Assembly (NCBI GenBank): GCA_002747035.1
Contig: PDRZ01000029.1
Coordinates: forward strand, 1-59,303
Reading direction: 5' to 3'
Origin: Rhodobacterales bacterium
GTDB lineage: Bacteria > Pseudomonadota > Alphaproteobacteria > Rhodobacterales > Rhodobacteraceae
DNA: 59,303 nt
Below, one piece after another: positions 18,133-27,684 of the stretch; within the stretch, counting starts at the first letter, position 1; each line of letters starts with the position of its first letter. The position numbers and the translations under genes are program-made. The notes beneath the pieces were generated by a model. It worked only from the letters and a program-made list of their open reading frames with translations, did no database searches and was not told where the DNA came from.

Positions 18133-18747
18133 CTAACCCGGCATCACAGTTGGCATGGTTTCAAGGAAGGCGATATCCTCGGCATAAAATGCAGCCACCA
18201 GCGCCCGGATGTCATCACCGACGTCAACCGGAGTGGGGTCGGAGCGCAACTTCCACGGCCGTGCGGGTTTGGGCAATCCGGGGGCAATTCCGTCGATCCA
18301 GTCGAACACCGGGTCCAACCCCTCTTCGAACCGGAACAGGCGCAGGCCCGGGGTCAGGAATTCAATCTGCGGGCGGATGTGGTTGTCCAGCAGATAGGGA
18401 TTGTCGTTATACCGACGCAGGGTACGTTCCACCCAGCGACCGAAACCGGGCAAGGGCACGGCCTCTCGTTTTGCCACACGGCGCTGTCCATGGCGGTATT
18501 CGCTGATCAGCCGCTCCAGCGGATCGCGCAGGATGGTGAACCCGTGGTCATAGAACCCGGGCCGGATCAGGCGGGTGTAGAGGTCGGCATGCATGTGCTG
18601 CGGCGTACAGGCCGCCCCGCCCAGCGCAGAGGTGTAGCGCAGCGCCAGCGATCCTTTGTCGGCCAGGTATTCCTCGACACTGGACCCGCCCGTTTTGGGG
18701 ATATGCACAAACCAAAGCAGTGTTTGATCAAGTCGGGCAAGAGGCAT
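18133..18747 (-). CDS. sulfotransferase family protein
   Basis: A 204-residue P-loop-like sulfotransferase. The 5'-phosphosulfate loop is HIPKTGGSSVEEYL near residue 15, and the 3'-phosphate motif is ILRDPLERLISEYRHG near 72-87, as in the Sulfotransfer_2 group, which uses PAPS to sulfate sugars or other acceptors. It is compact but near the length of many bacterial members. It stands alone between mdh and sucC on the opposite strand. The acceptor is unknown; there are no polysaccharide genes beside it. Confidence 0.85.
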   Translation of the reverse strand: MPLARLDQTLLWFVHIPKTGGSSVEEYLADKGSLALRYTSALGGAACTPQHMHADLYTRLIRPGFYDHGFTILRDPLERLISEYRHGQRRVAKREAVPLPGFGRWVERTLRRYNDNPYLLDNHIRPQIEFLTPGLRLFRFEEGLDPVFDWIDGIAPGLPKPARPWKLRSDPTPVDVGDDIRALVAAFYAEDIAFLETMPTVMPG

Positions 18748-18984
18748 CGGGCCGCTCCGGTCATTCGGTTATCATCTTACGCAAATCCCCCCACCAGGGC
18801 GGCATGAAACGCGGTTTCGTGCCTTTTAGCAGAAAGAATATGAAATGTTACTTCTCTCGCGCATTTTGATTTCATCAAAAGCGGAGGGACGTCAGCCCCC
18901 CGCCCCCCTTTGAAAAGGGCGGGCCGGGGTATCGAATCACCGGAAATTGCGTTTTCTGCCGGAATGAATCCCACTGCGCCAGTG

Positions 18985-19019
18985 TTTGTGATCACAGCCC
19001 CGAAACCCGTGATCACAAA
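18985..19019. promoter_or_regulatory. inverted repeat upstream of the suc operon
   Basis: TTTGTGATCAC and GTGATCACAAA are perfect 11-bp arms 13 bp apart, about 105-140 bp before sucC. Each arm holds the self-complementary GTGATCAC, so two dimers or one looped dimer could bind. A possible promoter follows (TTGTCG near 19040 with an AT-rich spacer). The remainder of 18748-19124 shows no gene. Confidence 0.6.
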
Positions 19020-19124
19020 TTCGCCAAATTTTACGAAATTGTCGTATTCTTTCAAAAAACGCTTAGGATCAAGGCAACCTTATGCCACTACTTCATGTCA
19101 GACGCAGCTAGATGGGATAGGTTC

Positions 19125-20318
19125 ATGAACATCCATGAATACCAGGCGAAGGCATTGCTTCGCACTTACGGCGCTCCGGTTTCGGACGGTCGTGTTGTTA
19201 CTCGCGCAGAAGACGCGAAAACCGCCGCGGGTGAGCTTGACGGCCCGCTTTGGGTGGTCAAGGCGCAGATCCACGCGGGTGGACGCGGCAAGGGCAGCTT
19301 CAAGGAAGCGGATGCCGGTGAAAAAGGCGGTGTGCGCTTAACCAAATCGGTAGAAGAGGCCGCAGAAGAAGCCAAGCGTATGCTGGGCCGCACCCTTGTG
19401 ACTCATCAGACCGGCCCGGCGGGCAAACAGGTCAACCGCATTTACATCGAGGCGGGTTCGGGCATCGAAACCGAACTGTACCTCGCCCTTCTGGTGGATC
19501 GTGTCACCAGCCGCATTTCCTTCGTCTGCTCCACCGAAGGTGGCATGGACATCGAAGAGGTGGCCGCAAGCACCCCGGAAAAGATCCTGTCGTTCAGCGT
19601 GGACCCGGCCACCGGGTATCAGGCGTTCCACGGCCGCCGCATTGCATTCTCGCTGGGCCTCAAGGGCGCACAGGTCAAGCAATGTGTGCAGTTGATGGGT
19701 CAGCTTTACAAAGCCTTCGTTGAGAAGGACATGGAAATGCTGGAAATCAACCCGCTGATCGTGACAGACACGGGCGATCTCAAGGTTCTGGACGCCAAGG
19801 TTGGCTTTGACGGCAACGCGGTTTATCGCCATGCCGATATTGCCGAACTGCGCGACACCACCGAAGAAGACCCCAAGGAGCTTGAGGCTTCCAAGTATGA
19901 CCTCAACTACATCGCTCTGGACGGTGAAATCGGGTGCATGGTGAACGGCGCGGGCCTTGCCATGGCGACCATGGACATCATCAAGCTTTACGGTGCCGAG
20001 CCTGCCAACTTCCTTGACGTGGGCGGCGGTGCCACCAAAGAGAAGGTGACCGAAGCGTTCAAGATCATCACCAGCGACCCCAACGTCAAAGGTATTCTTG
20101 TCAACATTTTCGGTGGCATCATGCGTTGTGACGTGATCGCGGAAGGCGTGGTTGCCGCCGTGAAAGAGGTGGGCCTTCAGGTTCCGCTTGTCGTGCGCCT
20201 GGAAGGCACCAACGTGGAAGCGGGCAAGGACATCATCAACAACTCGGACGTTGACGTGATCGCCGCCGACAACCTTTCGGATGGAGCCGAGAAAATCGTG
20301 AAAGCGGTGAAGGGCTAA
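19125..20318 (+). CDS. sucC: succinyl-CoA synthetase beta subunit
   Basis: A 397-residue ATP-grasp subunit that with SucD makes succinate and a nucleoside triphosphate from succinyl-CoA. It starts [19 protein letters not shown]; the ATP-grasp [10 protein letters not shown] and the C-terminal [10 protein letters not shown] and [12 protein letters not shown] are exact family marks. ATG 19125 is chosen; an earlier in-frame start at 19095 would add ten atypical residues. It opens the block sucC-(unknown)-sucD-sucA-sucB. Confidence 0.97.
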   Translation: MNIHEYQAKALLRTYGAPVSDGRVVTRAEDAKTAAGELDGPLWVVKAQIHAGGRGKGSFKEADAGEKGGVRLTKSVEEAAEEAKRMLGRTLVTHQTGPAGKQVNRIYIEAGSGIETELYLALLVDRVTSRISFVCSTEGGMDIEEVAASTPEKILSFSVDPATGYQAFHGRRIAFSLGLKGAQVKQCVQLMGQLYKAFVEKDMEMLEINPLIVTDTGDLKVLDAKVGFDGNAVYRHADIAELRDTTEEDPKELEASKYDLNYIALDGEIGCMVNGAGLAMATMDIIKLYGAEPANFLDVGGGATKEKVTEAFKIITSDPNVKGILVNIFGGIMRCDVIAEGVVAAVKEVGLQVPLVVRLEGTNVEAGKDIINNSDVDVIAADNLSDGAEKIVKAVKG

Positions 20319-20321
20319 GTC

Positions 20322-20816
20322 ATGCGTTCGGCCGCTGCCATTCTTGCGCTTTTTGTCGCGATGCCCGGGGGGAGCCATGCCGATGGCCTGCCTGACCCTG
20401 TGGCTTTGCGCCTGCAACAGGGGATCACCGCGTGCCTTGGCTACTATGCCAGGGGTACGCCCCTGACGTCCCTGCAAAAGCAGGGATTTGCGCGTGTTGG
20501 AACAAGCGGTAAAGCGGTCGAATACACCCTTCAGCCTGCTGAACTTCGGCGCCCGATCAAAGTGCGGGTCTTTACCGAAGGCCAAAATCAGAACGAGTGT
20601 GAAATTCACGCCAATTACACCCGGCGAAATGCACATCGACACGCGTTCAACCTGCTGCGGGCAACCGTGGCGGACGCGGGGTTCCGGACCATCAGGGAAC
20701 AGCGATTTGGCAGCAAAGGCAAAACCATCTTTCAGCGCGAGTCGCTTAGCCTGTTCATGAAGACACGCGAACGCGACAACATGCTGATGTTGAAATTCAA
20801 ACTCAGGTCGCGCTGA
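20322..20816 (+). CDS. exported hypothetical protein between sucC and sucD
   Basis: A 164-residue protein starting 3 bp after sucC. A short signal peptide ([22 protein letters not shown]) suggests periplasmic location. The mature part is basic and includes [21 protein letters not shown] and a Cys in NECEIH, so one disulfide is possible. I recognise no family. The position inside the succinyl-CoA synthetase operon, with tight spacing on the sucC side and 37 bp to sucD, implies co-expression, though a periplasmic protein has no evident part in that enzyme. Confidence 0.75.
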   Translation: MRSAAAILALFVAMPGGSHADGLPDPVALRLQQGITACLGYYARGTPLTSLQKQGFARVGTSGKAVEYTLQPAELRRPIKVRVFTEGQNQNECEIHANYTRRNAHRHAFNLLRATVADAGFRTIREQRFGSKGKTIFQRESLSLFMKTRERDNMLMLKFKLRSR

Positions 20817-20853
20817 CGCGCCCGAAACGACCAAACACAAGGGAGAACGCCAC

Positions 20854-21735
20854 ATGGCAGTCCTCATCGACGAAAACACAAAAGTCATCTGTCAGGGCCT
20901 GACCGGCTCGCAGGGGACGTTCCACAGTGAACAAGCCATCGCCTATGGCACCAAGATGGTTGGCGGTGTGACGCCGGGCAAAGGGGGCACCGATCACCTT
21001 GGCCTGCCCGTCTTCAACTCGGTACACGAAGCCAGGCATGTGACCGAAGCCAATGCCAGCGTGATCTATGTGCCGCCGCCCTTCGCGGCCGACAGTATCC
21101 TTGAGGCGATTGACGCCGAGATGGAGTTGATTGTCTGCATCACCGAAGGCATTCCGGTTCTGGACATGATGAAGGTGAAGCGCGCTCTGGAAGGGTCGGC
21201 AAGCCGTCTGATCGGCCCGAACTGCCCCGGCATTATCACCCCGGACGCCTGTAAAATCGGCATCATGCCCGGCCATATCCACAAACGTGGTTCGGTTGGT
21301 GTTGTGTCGCGGTCCGGCACGCTGACCTATGAAGCGGTCAAACAAACTTCGGATATCGGCCTTGGCCAATCCACCGCCGTGGGTATCGGTGGCGACCCGA
21401 TCAAGGGGACCGAACATATCGACGTTCTGGACATGTTCCTTGATGATGATGAGACCCAGTCGATCATCATGATCGGTGAAATCGGTGGCTCGGCAGAAGA
21501 AGAAGCCGCCGAATTCCTGGCCGAACAGAAGAAGAAAGGCCGCTGGAAACCCACCGCAGGGTTCATCGCAGGCCGCACGGCGCCTCCGGGCCGCCGCATG
21601 GGCCACGCGGGCGCGATTGTCGCCGGTGGCAAAGGCGGTGCCGAAGACAAGATCGAAGCCATGCGCTCGGCTGGCATCGTGGTCGCCGACAGCCCCGCGA
21701 CGCTGGGCGAGGCCGTTCTGAAAGCGATCGGCTGA
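20854..21735 (+). CDS. sucD: succinyl-CoA synthetase alpha subunit
   Basis: A 293-residue subunit carrying the phosphorylated histidine. The CoA-binding N-terminus has [15 protein letters not shown] and [18 protein letters not shown] and [13 protein letters not shown] follow, and the active histidine is in [20 protein letters not shown] lies a few bases before ATG 20854. It works with SucC encoded upstream. Confidence 0.97.
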   Translation: MAVLIDENTKVICQGLTGSQGTFHSEQAIAYGTKMVGGVTPGKGGTDHLGLPVFNSVHEARHVTEANASVIYVPPPFAADSILEAIDAEMELIVCITEGIPVLDMMKVKRALEGSASRLIGPNCPGIITPDACKIGIMPGHIHKRGSVGVVSRSGTLTYEAVKQTSDIGLGQSTAVGIGGDPIKGTEHIDVLDMFLDDDETQSIIMIGEIGGSAEEEAAEFLAEQKKKGRWKPTAGFIAGRTAPPGRRMGHAGAIVAGGKGGAEDKIEAMRSAGIVVADSPATLGEAVLKAIG

Positions 21736-22094
21736 TGCTGAACCGGTCGGGCATATGCCGTAAGGGCAGCGCCCGGCCCGAGGGTGGGCGTGAAGCGCCC
21801 GCCCTGGGGGGCGTGTCGGGCACTGCCCGGCGGTGCCGCCGGGCGGGAGGTCTTGTGATGTTGCTCTTTCTTGTCTTCGCAAGTCTCGGTGCAGTGATTG
21901 CCTTGACGTGGTTCCGGATTTCCAGCCCAGGACGCAGTGTCCAAAACCGAGACGCGACACCGGAAACTCTCTGCGCATTCGCTCAAAACCTCTGCGGAAG
22001 CTTTACCAAAGTAATTACCGAGCAGGTGCCCACACTGCTCAACAGACTTCGTGGACAAAATCGCGCAACGATTACCTGTAACTGAGGTGAAAAA
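21736..22094. other. sucD-sucA intergenic region with two hairpins
   Basis: About 360 bp. Two GC-rich hairpins follow each other: AGGGTGGGCG/CGCCCGCCCT (21781-21805, one mismatch) and GCCCGGCGG/CCGCCGGGC (21825-21844). Neither has a T-run, so they may stabilise or process the message or attenuate it. A TTGACG near 21903 might start a sucA promoter. A 116-codon open frame here (21735-22085) looks like chance. GAGGTGAAAAA precedes sucA. Confidence 0.45.
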
Positions 22095-25058
22095 ATGACC
22101 GACCATAGCCCCAACGACATGTTCCATGCCTCCAGCTTCATGCAGGGACATAACGCGGAATATCTGGAACAGATGTATGCCCGCTACGCCAACGACCCCA
22201 ACGCGGTAGACGAGGCATGGCAGGCGTTTTTTGCACAGATGGGTGATTCTGAACTGGATGTGAAGGCCGAGGCCAGCGGGCCAAGCTGGGCGCGCGGCGA
22301 CTGGCCTCCGATGCCGGGGGACGAGTTGACCAGCGCGCTGACCGGGGAATGGCCCGCCGCGCCCGAAGAAGCCAAGGGGGCCGGTGACAAAATCAGGGCC
22401 AAGGCCGCCGAAAAGGGTATTGAGGTCAGCGACGAAGCGATCAAACGTGCCGTTCTGGACAGTATCCGCGCGTTGATGATCATCCGCGCCTATCGTATTC
22501 GCGGCCATCTTGTGGCCGATCTTGACCCGCTTGGAATGCGCAACCAGACCCCGCATCCCGAGCTGGACCCGAAATCCTATGGCTTTACCGAAGCCGACAT
22601 GGACCGTCCGATTTTCATCGACAAGGTTCTTGGCCTCGACATTGCCACCATGCGCCAGATCATTGAAATCGTGAAGCGCACCTATTGCGGCACCTTCGCG
22701 TTGCAGTACATGCATATTTCCAACCCGGAAGAAGCCGGGTGGCTGAAAGAACGGATCGAAGGGTTCGGCAAGGAAATTCAGTTTACCCGCGAGGGCCGCA
22801 AGGCGATCCTGAACAAACTTGTCGAAGCCGAAGGGTTCGAAAAGTTCCTGCATGTCAAATACATGGGAACCAAGCGGTTCGGCCTTGATGGCGGCGAAGC
22901 GTTGATCCCCGCGATGGAGCAGATCATCAAGCGCGGCGGCAGCCTTGGCGTCAAGGAGATCGTCATCGGCATGCCGCACCGGGGCCGCCTTTCGGTTCTG
23001 TCCAACGTGATGGCCAAACCTTACAAGGCGATTTTCAACGAATTCCAGGGCGGGTCGTTCAAACCCGAAGAGGTCGACGGGTCGGGGGATGTGAAATATC
23101 ACCTCGGCGCGTCCAGCGACCGGGAATTTGATGGCAACAAGGTCCACCTCAGCCTGACGGCCAACCCCAGCCACCTTGAGGCGGTGAACCCCGTGGTTCT
23201 GGGCAAGGTCCGCGCCAAACAGGACCAGTTGAACGACGCCACCCGCACCAGCGTGATGCCGATCCTGCTGCATGGGGATGCGGCCTTTGCCGGTCAGGGT
23301 GTTGTGGCCGAATGTTTCGCCCTGTCGGGGTTGAAGGGCCACAAGGCCGGTGGCACCATGCATATCGTGGTGAACAACCAGATCGGGTTCACCACCGCGC
23401 CGCATTTCAGCCGCTCGTCCCCCTATCCCACCGACAACGCGCTGGTGGTTGAGGCCCCGATTTTCCACGTCAACGGAGACGACCCCGAAGCGGTGGTACA
23501 CGCCGCCAAGGTGGCCACCGAGTTCCGCCAGAAGTTCCGCAAGGACGTTGTGATCGACATGTTCTGTTATCGCCGCTTTGGCCATAACGAAGGTGACGAA
23601 CCGATGTTCACCAATCCGATGATGTACAACCGGATCAAGAAGCACAAGACAACCCTGTCGCTTTATACCGAACGTCTGGTCAAAGACGGGCTGATCCCCG
23701 AGGGCGAAATCGAGGATATGAAGGCGGCATTTCAGGCCCATCTGAATGACGAATTCGAGGCTGGCAAGGAGTTCAAACCCAACAAGGCCGACTGGCTTGA
23801 TGGGCGTTGGAGCCATCTGAACAAGAACCAGGAGGAATATGATCGGGGCCAGACCGCGATCAAACCCGAGACGATGCAAGAGGTCGGCGCGGCGCTGACC
23901 CGTGTGCCCGAAGGATTTCCGCTGCACCGCACCGTGGGTCGTCTGCTTGAAACCAAGAAGACGATGTTCGAAAGCGGCAAAGGGTTCGACTGGGCCACGG
24001 GCGAGGCACTGGCCTTTGGGTCGCTGATGACCGAAGGGTACCCGGTGCGCCTTGCCGGGCAGGATTCAACCCGCGGCACGTTCAGCCAGCGCCATTCGGG
24101 ATTGGTCGACCAGAATACCGAGGAACGGTATTACCCGCTCAACCACATCCGCGAAGGTCAGGCGAGCTACGAAGTAATCGACTCGGCCCTGTCAGAATAT
24201 GCGGTGCTGGGGTTTGAATATGGCTATTCGCTGGCCGAACCCAACGCGCTGACCCTGTGGGAGGCCCAGTTCGGCGACTTCGCCAACGGTGCGCAGATCA
24301 TGTTTGATCAGTTCATTTCCAGCGGCGAATCCAAATGGCTGCGGATGTCGGGCCTGACCGTTCTTCTGCCCCATGGGTTCGAAGGCCAGGGCCCCGAGCA
24401 CAGCTCGGCCCGGTTGGAACGGTTCCTGCAAATGTGTGGCGGTGACAACTGGATCGTGGCCAATTGCACAACACCGGCAAACTATTTCCACATCCTGCGC
24501 CGTCAGTTGCACCGCAGTTTCCGCAAACCGCTGATCCTGATGACGCCGAAATCTTTGCTGCGTCACAAATTGGCGGTTTCGGCGGCCGAGGATTTCACCA
24601 CCGGGTCCAGCTTCCACCGGGTCCTGTGGGATGATGCCGAACGCAGCAATTCCGACACCAGGTTGAAGAAGGACAAGGACATCAAACGCGTCGTGTTGTG
24701 TTCGGGCAAGGTTTACTATGATCTTCTGGAAGAACGCGACGCACGCGGGATTGACGATATCTATCTTCTGCGGATCGAACAGTTCTACCCCTTCCCGGCG
24801 CATTCGCTGCTCAAGGAACTGGAGCGGTTCAAAGAAGCCGAAATGGTATGGTGCCAGGAAGAACCCAAGAACCAGGGTGCCTGGAGCTTTATCGAACCGA
24901 ATATCGAATGGGTGCTGGGCCGCGTGAAGGCCAAACATGGCCGCCCGGTTTATGCCGGTCGTCCGGCAAGCGCCTCGCCCGCGACGGGCCTGGCCGCACA
25001 GCACAAAGCACAACAGACAGCGTTGGTCGATGACGCGCTGACCATGAAAGGGAACTGA
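22095..25058 (+). CDS. sucA: 2-oxoglutarate dehydrogenase E1 component
   Basis: A 987-residue thiamine-diphosphate enzyme that decarboxylates 2-oxoglutarate and passes the succinyl group to the lipoyl arm of SucB. The N-terminal SFMQGHNAEYLEQMYARY is typical. The ThDP region includes GMPHRGRLSVLSN, HLGASSDRE, LHGDAAFAGQGVV and NNQIGFTT; RFGHNEGDEP follows. The C-terminal half has GQDSTRGTFSQRH and LLPHGFEGQGPEHSSAR. Length is normal. It is 3 bp from sucB. Confidence 0.97.
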   Translation: MTDHSPNDMFHASSFMQGHNAEYLEQMYARYANDPNAVDEAWQAFFAQMGDSELDVKAEASGPSWARGDWPPMPGDELTSALTGEWPAAPEEAKGAGDKIRAKAAEKGIEVSDEAIKRAVLDSIRALMIIRAYRIRGHLVADLDPLGMRNQTPHPELDPKSYGFTEADMDRPIFIDKVLGLDIATMRQIIEIVKRTYCGTFALQYMHISNPEEAGWLKERIEGFGKEIQFTREGRKAILNKLVEAEGFEKFLHVKYMGTKRFGLDGGEALIPAMEQIIKRGGSLGVKEIVIGMPHRGRLSVLSNVMAKPYKAIFNEFQGGSFKPEEVDGSGDVKYHLGASSDREFDGNKVHLSLTANPSHLEAVNPVVLGKVRAKQDQLNDATRTSVMPILLHGDAAFAGQGVVAECFALSGLKGHKAGGTMHIVVNNQIGFTTAPHFSRSSPYPTDNALVVEAPIFHVNGDDPEAVVHAAKVATEFRQKFRKDVVIDMFCYRRFGHNEGDEPMFTNPMMYNRIKKHKTTLSLYTERLVKDGLIPEGEIEDMKAAFQAHLNDEFEAGKEFKPNKADWLDGRWSHLNKNQEEYDRGQTAIKPETMQEVGAALTRVPEGFPLHRTVGRLLETKKTMFESGKGFDWATGEALAFGSLMTEGYPVRLAGQDSTRGTFSQRHSGLVDQNTEERYYPLNHIREGQASYEVIDSALSEYAVLGFEYGYSLAEPNALTLWEAQFGDFANGAQIMFDQFISSGESKWLRMSGLTVLLPHGFEGQGPEHSSARLERFLQMCGGDNWIVANCTTPANYFHILRRQLHRSFRKPLILMTPKSLLRHKLAVSAAEDFTTGSSFHRVLWDDAERSNSDTRLKKDKDIKRVVLCSGKVYYDLLEERDARGIDDIYLLRIEQFYPFPAHSLLKELERFKEAEMVWCQEEPKNQGAWSFIEPNIEWVLGRVKAKHGRPVYAGRPASASPATGLAAQHKAQQTALVDDALTMKGN

Positions 25059-25061
25059 TCC

Positions 25062-26555
25062 ATGACCACCGAAGTTCGCGTCCCCACGTTGGGTGAAAGC
25101 GTCACCGAAGCCACCGTCGCCACCTGGTTCAAACAGCCGGGCGATGCCGTTGCCGTTGATGAAATGCTCTGTGAGCTGGAAACCGACAAGGTTACAGTCG
25201 AGGTGCCAAGCCCCGCCGCCGGAACGCTTGGCGATATCATTGCCGCCGAGGGCGACACGGTGGGTGTTGACGCCTTGCTGGCCACCATTGCCGAAAGCGC
25301 GGTCGCGGCTGCCCCGGCCGCAACCGCGGCTGCCGAGGCGGCACCCGCTGCGACCCCCGCCGCCGGTGGTGACAGCGTTGACGTGATGGTGCCGACCCTT
25401 GGCGAATCCGTGACCGAGGCCACGGTGTCCACATGGTTCAAATCCATAGGCGACAGGGTGGCCCAGGACGAAATGCTCTGTGAGCTGGAAACCGACAAGG
25501 TCAGCGTCGAAGTCCCCAGCCCCGCCGCGGGCGTGTTGGCCGAAATCACCGCGCCGGAAGGCACCACCGTGGACGCCAGCGCCAGGCTGGCCGTGATTTC
25601 GTCCAGCGGTGCGGCTGTGGCCGCTGCCCCGGCGGCGGTGGCGACCCCTGCGGCAAGCACGGGCAAGGACGTGGAAAACGCGCCCTCGGCCAACAAGATG
25701 ATGGCGGAAACAGGCATCGACCCGGCATCCGTCACCGGCACGGGCCGCGATGGGCGCATCATGAAGGAAGACGTGCAGAAGGCGCTGGCAACACTGGCTC
25801 CGGTCGCTGCCGCACCCGCCGCTGCGCCACGCGCACCGGTTTCGGCCGACGATGCGTCGCGCGAAGAACGGGTCAAGATGACCCGCCTGCGCCAGACCAT
25901 CGCGCGCCGTCTGAAAGATGCCCAGAACACCGCCGCGATCCTGACCACCTATAACGAAGTCGACATGACCGAGGTCATGGCGCTGCGCAATCAGTACAAG
26001 GGTGATTTCGAGAAGAAGCACGGCGTGCGCCTTGGCTTCATGTCGTTCTTTACCAAGGCGTGTTGTCACGCGTTGAAAGAAGTGCCCGAGGTCAACGCCG
26101 AAATTGATGGCACCGACATCGTGTACAAGAACTTCGTCCATATGGGTGTTGCCGCAGGCACGCCCCAAGGGCTGGTGGTTCCGGTGATCCGAGATGCCGA
26201 CGCGATGTCCTTTGCCGAAATCGAAAAGGCGATTGCCGAAAAGGGCAAACGCGCCCGTGACGGCAAATTGTCGATGGCGGAAATGCAGGGGGGCACCTTC
26301 ACCATTTCGAACGGTGGTGTTTACGGGTCGCTGATGTCGTCGCCCATTCTGAACCCGCCGCAATCGGGTATTCTGGGGATGCACAAGATTCAGGACCGCC
26401 CCATGGTGATCAACGGCGAAATCAGGATTCGCCCGATGATGTATCTGGCGCTGTCCTATGACCACCGGATCGTGGACGGCAAAGGCGCGGTGACCTTCCT
26501 TGTTCGTGTCAAGGAAGCGCTGGAAGATCCGCGCCGCTTGTTGATGGACCTGTAA
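25062..26555 (+). CDS. sucB: 2-oxoglutarate dehydrogenase E2 (two lipoyl domains)
   Basis: A 497-residue dihydrolipoyl succinyltransferase. It has two tandem lipoyl domains, each with CELETDKV(T/S)VEVPSPAAG, where the lysine is lipoylated; many bacteria have only one in SucB. Ala/Pro-rich linkers follow each, then a peripheral subunit-binding domain ([20 protein letters not shown] near 205-230) and the catalytic domain ending with the active-site [13 protein letters not shown]. It is translated right after sucA. The near-identical lipoyl repeats should be watched for assembly or recombination error. Confidence 0.97.
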   Translation: MTTEVRVPTLGESVTEATVATWFKQPGDAVAVDEMLCELETDKVTVEVPSPAAGTLGDIIAAEGDTVGVDALLATIAESAVAAAPAATAAAEAAPAATPAAGGDSVDVMVPTLGESVTEATVSTWFKSIGDRVAQDEMLCELETDKVSVEVPSPAAGVLAEITAPEGTTVDASARLAVISSSGAAVAAAPAAVATPAASTGKDVENAPSANKMMAETGIDPASVTGTGRDGRIMKEDVQKALATLAPVAAAPAAAPRAPVSADDASREERVKMTRLRQTIARRLKDAQNTAAILTTYNEVDMTEVMALRNQYKGDFEKKHGVRLGFMSFFTKACCHALKEVPEVNAEIDGTDIVYKNFVHMGVAAGTPQGLVVPVIRDADAMSFAEIEKAIAEKGKRARDGKLSMAEMQGGTFTISNGGVYGSLMSSPILNPPQSGILGMHKIQDRPMVINGEIRIRPMMYLALSYDHRIVDGKGAVTFLVRVKEALEDPRRLLMDL

Positions 26556-26556
26556 T

Positions 26557-26802
26557 TTGGCCTATCTCGATCCACAACGCCTGACCTGCCCGACCTGTGG
26601 TAAAACGGGCAAGGGAGTGTGGATCGTGGGTGTTGACCCATAGACGACACCGGGGGACGGCCCCGCCTATGTCCGGATCAAGGACGCGGGACCGTTCCAA
26701 ACCGAAAAGGATCGTACCACCACCCGCGTGCTATGTCCCACGGATGGTGCCATATTGGCCAGCCGGGACCAGCCCGTTGGCACCACTCGAAGGAGCCGAG
26801 TC
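26557..26802 (+). pseudogene. zinc-ribbon-like ORF interrupted by TAG
   Basis: One base after the sucB stop a TTG opens a frame reading AYLDPQRLTCPTCGKTGKGV then VWIVGVDP, and it meets TAG at 26641-26643. The same frame then runs on with coding character (GDGPAYVRIKDAGPF and LCPTDGAILAS), giving a CxxC pair before the stop and one Cys after it. It joins in frame with the next gene at 26803 without another stop. It looks like a small zinc-ribbon protein broken by a nonsense change, or a real 28-residue peptide. I recall similar small proteins beside sucB/lpd in relatives but cannot verify this. Confidence 0.4.
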
Positions 26803-27078
26803 ATGGCAACACATATTCTTTGGCAAGCGGACGTGGCGGATTACGACGCTTGGTATGACGTTTTCAAGCAGGACCGTGTCAACCGTCGCGCCGCGGGGAT
26901 TAAGGTCCTGCATGTCTGGAAGGACCCAAACCAAAAGGACCATGCGGTGGTGTTGTTCGAAATCCTGGACCTTGCAAAAGCCAAGGCGTTTTTTGACTCC
27001 GAAGAGCTTGCCATGCACTTGGAGCGTGACGGGGTGAACCATATCCAGACCAAGCTGCTAGCCCCAGTGCGGAGTTGA
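26803..27078 (+). CDS. small ferredoxin-like-fold hypothetical protein
   Basis: A 91-residue soluble protein starting MATHILWQADVADYDAWYDVF. The alternating pattern, HVWKDPNQKDHAVVLFEI and the helix AKAKAFFDSEEL fit a dimeric alpha/beta-barrel (antibiotic monooxygenase/cyclase-like) fold. GAAGGAG lies about 9 bases before ATG 26803. It sits inside the suc-lpd block, downstream of sucB, probably on the same message. No substrate can be proposed. Confidence 0.7.
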   Translation: MATHILWQADVADYDAWYDVFKQDRVNRRAAGIKVLHVWKDPNQKDHAVVLFEILDLAKAKAFFDSEELAMHLERDGVNHIQTKLLAPVRS

Positions 27079-27125
27079 TGAGCAGGACGCCATGACACTC
27101 GCGTTCCCCCCCTCGGATCAACGCA

Positions 27126-27153
27126 AAAGCCCCGAGCCTTTGGCCTGGGGTTT
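27126..27153 (-). terminator. terminator of the YHYH-like gene
   Basis: AAAGCCCC(G)AGCC and GGCCTGGGGTTT form a stem between the convergent genes at 26803 (+) and 27174 (-). On the minus strand the stem is followed by CTTTT. Confidence 0.55.
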
Positions 27154-27173
27154 CAACGCGCTTCGTGGTGTGA

Positions 27174-27554
27174 TCAGTTGGACGTCTTCTTCTTTGCCGA
27201 ACTGGTCTTTTTCTTACCCGAACTCTTGTTCGAACTCTTGGATGTCGCGGTTTGCTTGGCCGAAGACGACGCAGGTTTCTTCTTCGGTGTTTTGGCCGTC
27301 GCCCTGGCGTCCTTCTTCCCGCTTTTCCTTGCATCCTTCGCAGCGGGTTTCGCATTCGAGATCGACAATTTGGACGGCGCTTTTTTCTTGGATGTCCCAT
27401 CATGACAGTGGCGACCGCCGTTTTTCTTGTCCTGATGGCACCCGTCGGGACCAAACCCTCCGGCATGGGCCAACCCAAACGGCTCAAACGCCTGCGTCGG
27501 GGCGGTGCCAAACGCCAGCGTGGCGGCAGTGGCAAGGATCACAGGTGTCTGCAT
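27174..27554 (-). CDS. exported YHYH-like protein with Lys/Ser-rich tail
   Basis: A 126-residue protein. A signal peptide (about 1-22) leads to a short core with DGCHQDKKNGGRHCH, the Cys/His pattern of YHYH-type domains, which may bind a metal. From about residue 55 to the end it is low-complexity: Lys, Ser, Ala and Thr make up nearly everything, much like a histone H1 tail. ATG 27554 is taken; an in-frame TTG is one codon earlier. It runs against the suc-lpd genes on both sides. It could bind polyanions in the periplasm, but that is a guess from composition. Confidence 0.7.
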   Translation of the reverse strand: MQTPVILATAATLAFGTAPTQAFEPFGLAHAGGFGPDGCHQDKKNGGRHCHDGTSKKKAPSKLSISNAKPAAKDARKSGKKDARATAKTPKKKPASSSAKQTATSKSSNKSSGKKKTSSAKKKTSN

Positions 27555-27649
27555 CAATCATAACCTCGGGTCTTGGTAGTATTTCGCAAACGGGATATGT
27601 GCCACCGCTGGAAATATCAGCGGGGAAATGCGACCTTTCCGTCCCTGCC

Positions 27650-27674
27650 CACGAATTTTATGTTAAAATTCGTG
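27650..27674 (+). promoter_or_regulatory. inverted repeat overlapping the RBS of the glycosyltransferase gene
   Basis: CACGAATTTTA-TGT-TAAAATTCGTG is a perfect repeat with 11-bp arms. The final TG runs into the GAGG (27673-27677) that should be the ribosome-binding site of the gene at 27685. It could be a repressor operator or an RNA hairpin that hides the RBS. Confidence 0.55.
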
Positions 27675-27684
27675 AGGTTAGCGC

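Noticed and set aside
21735-22085. 116-codon ORF between sucD and sucA
   Set aside because: It is built over two GC-rich hairpins, has no RBS and no recognisable domain.
21327-23927. 866-codon open frame on the minus strand
   Set aside because: It is antisense to sucD and sucA, which have full family motifs; the His/Leu/Gly-rich product is typical of antisense frames in GC-rich genes.
24192-26465. 757-codon open frame on the minus strand
   Set aside because: Antisense to sucA and sucB; no family motifs.
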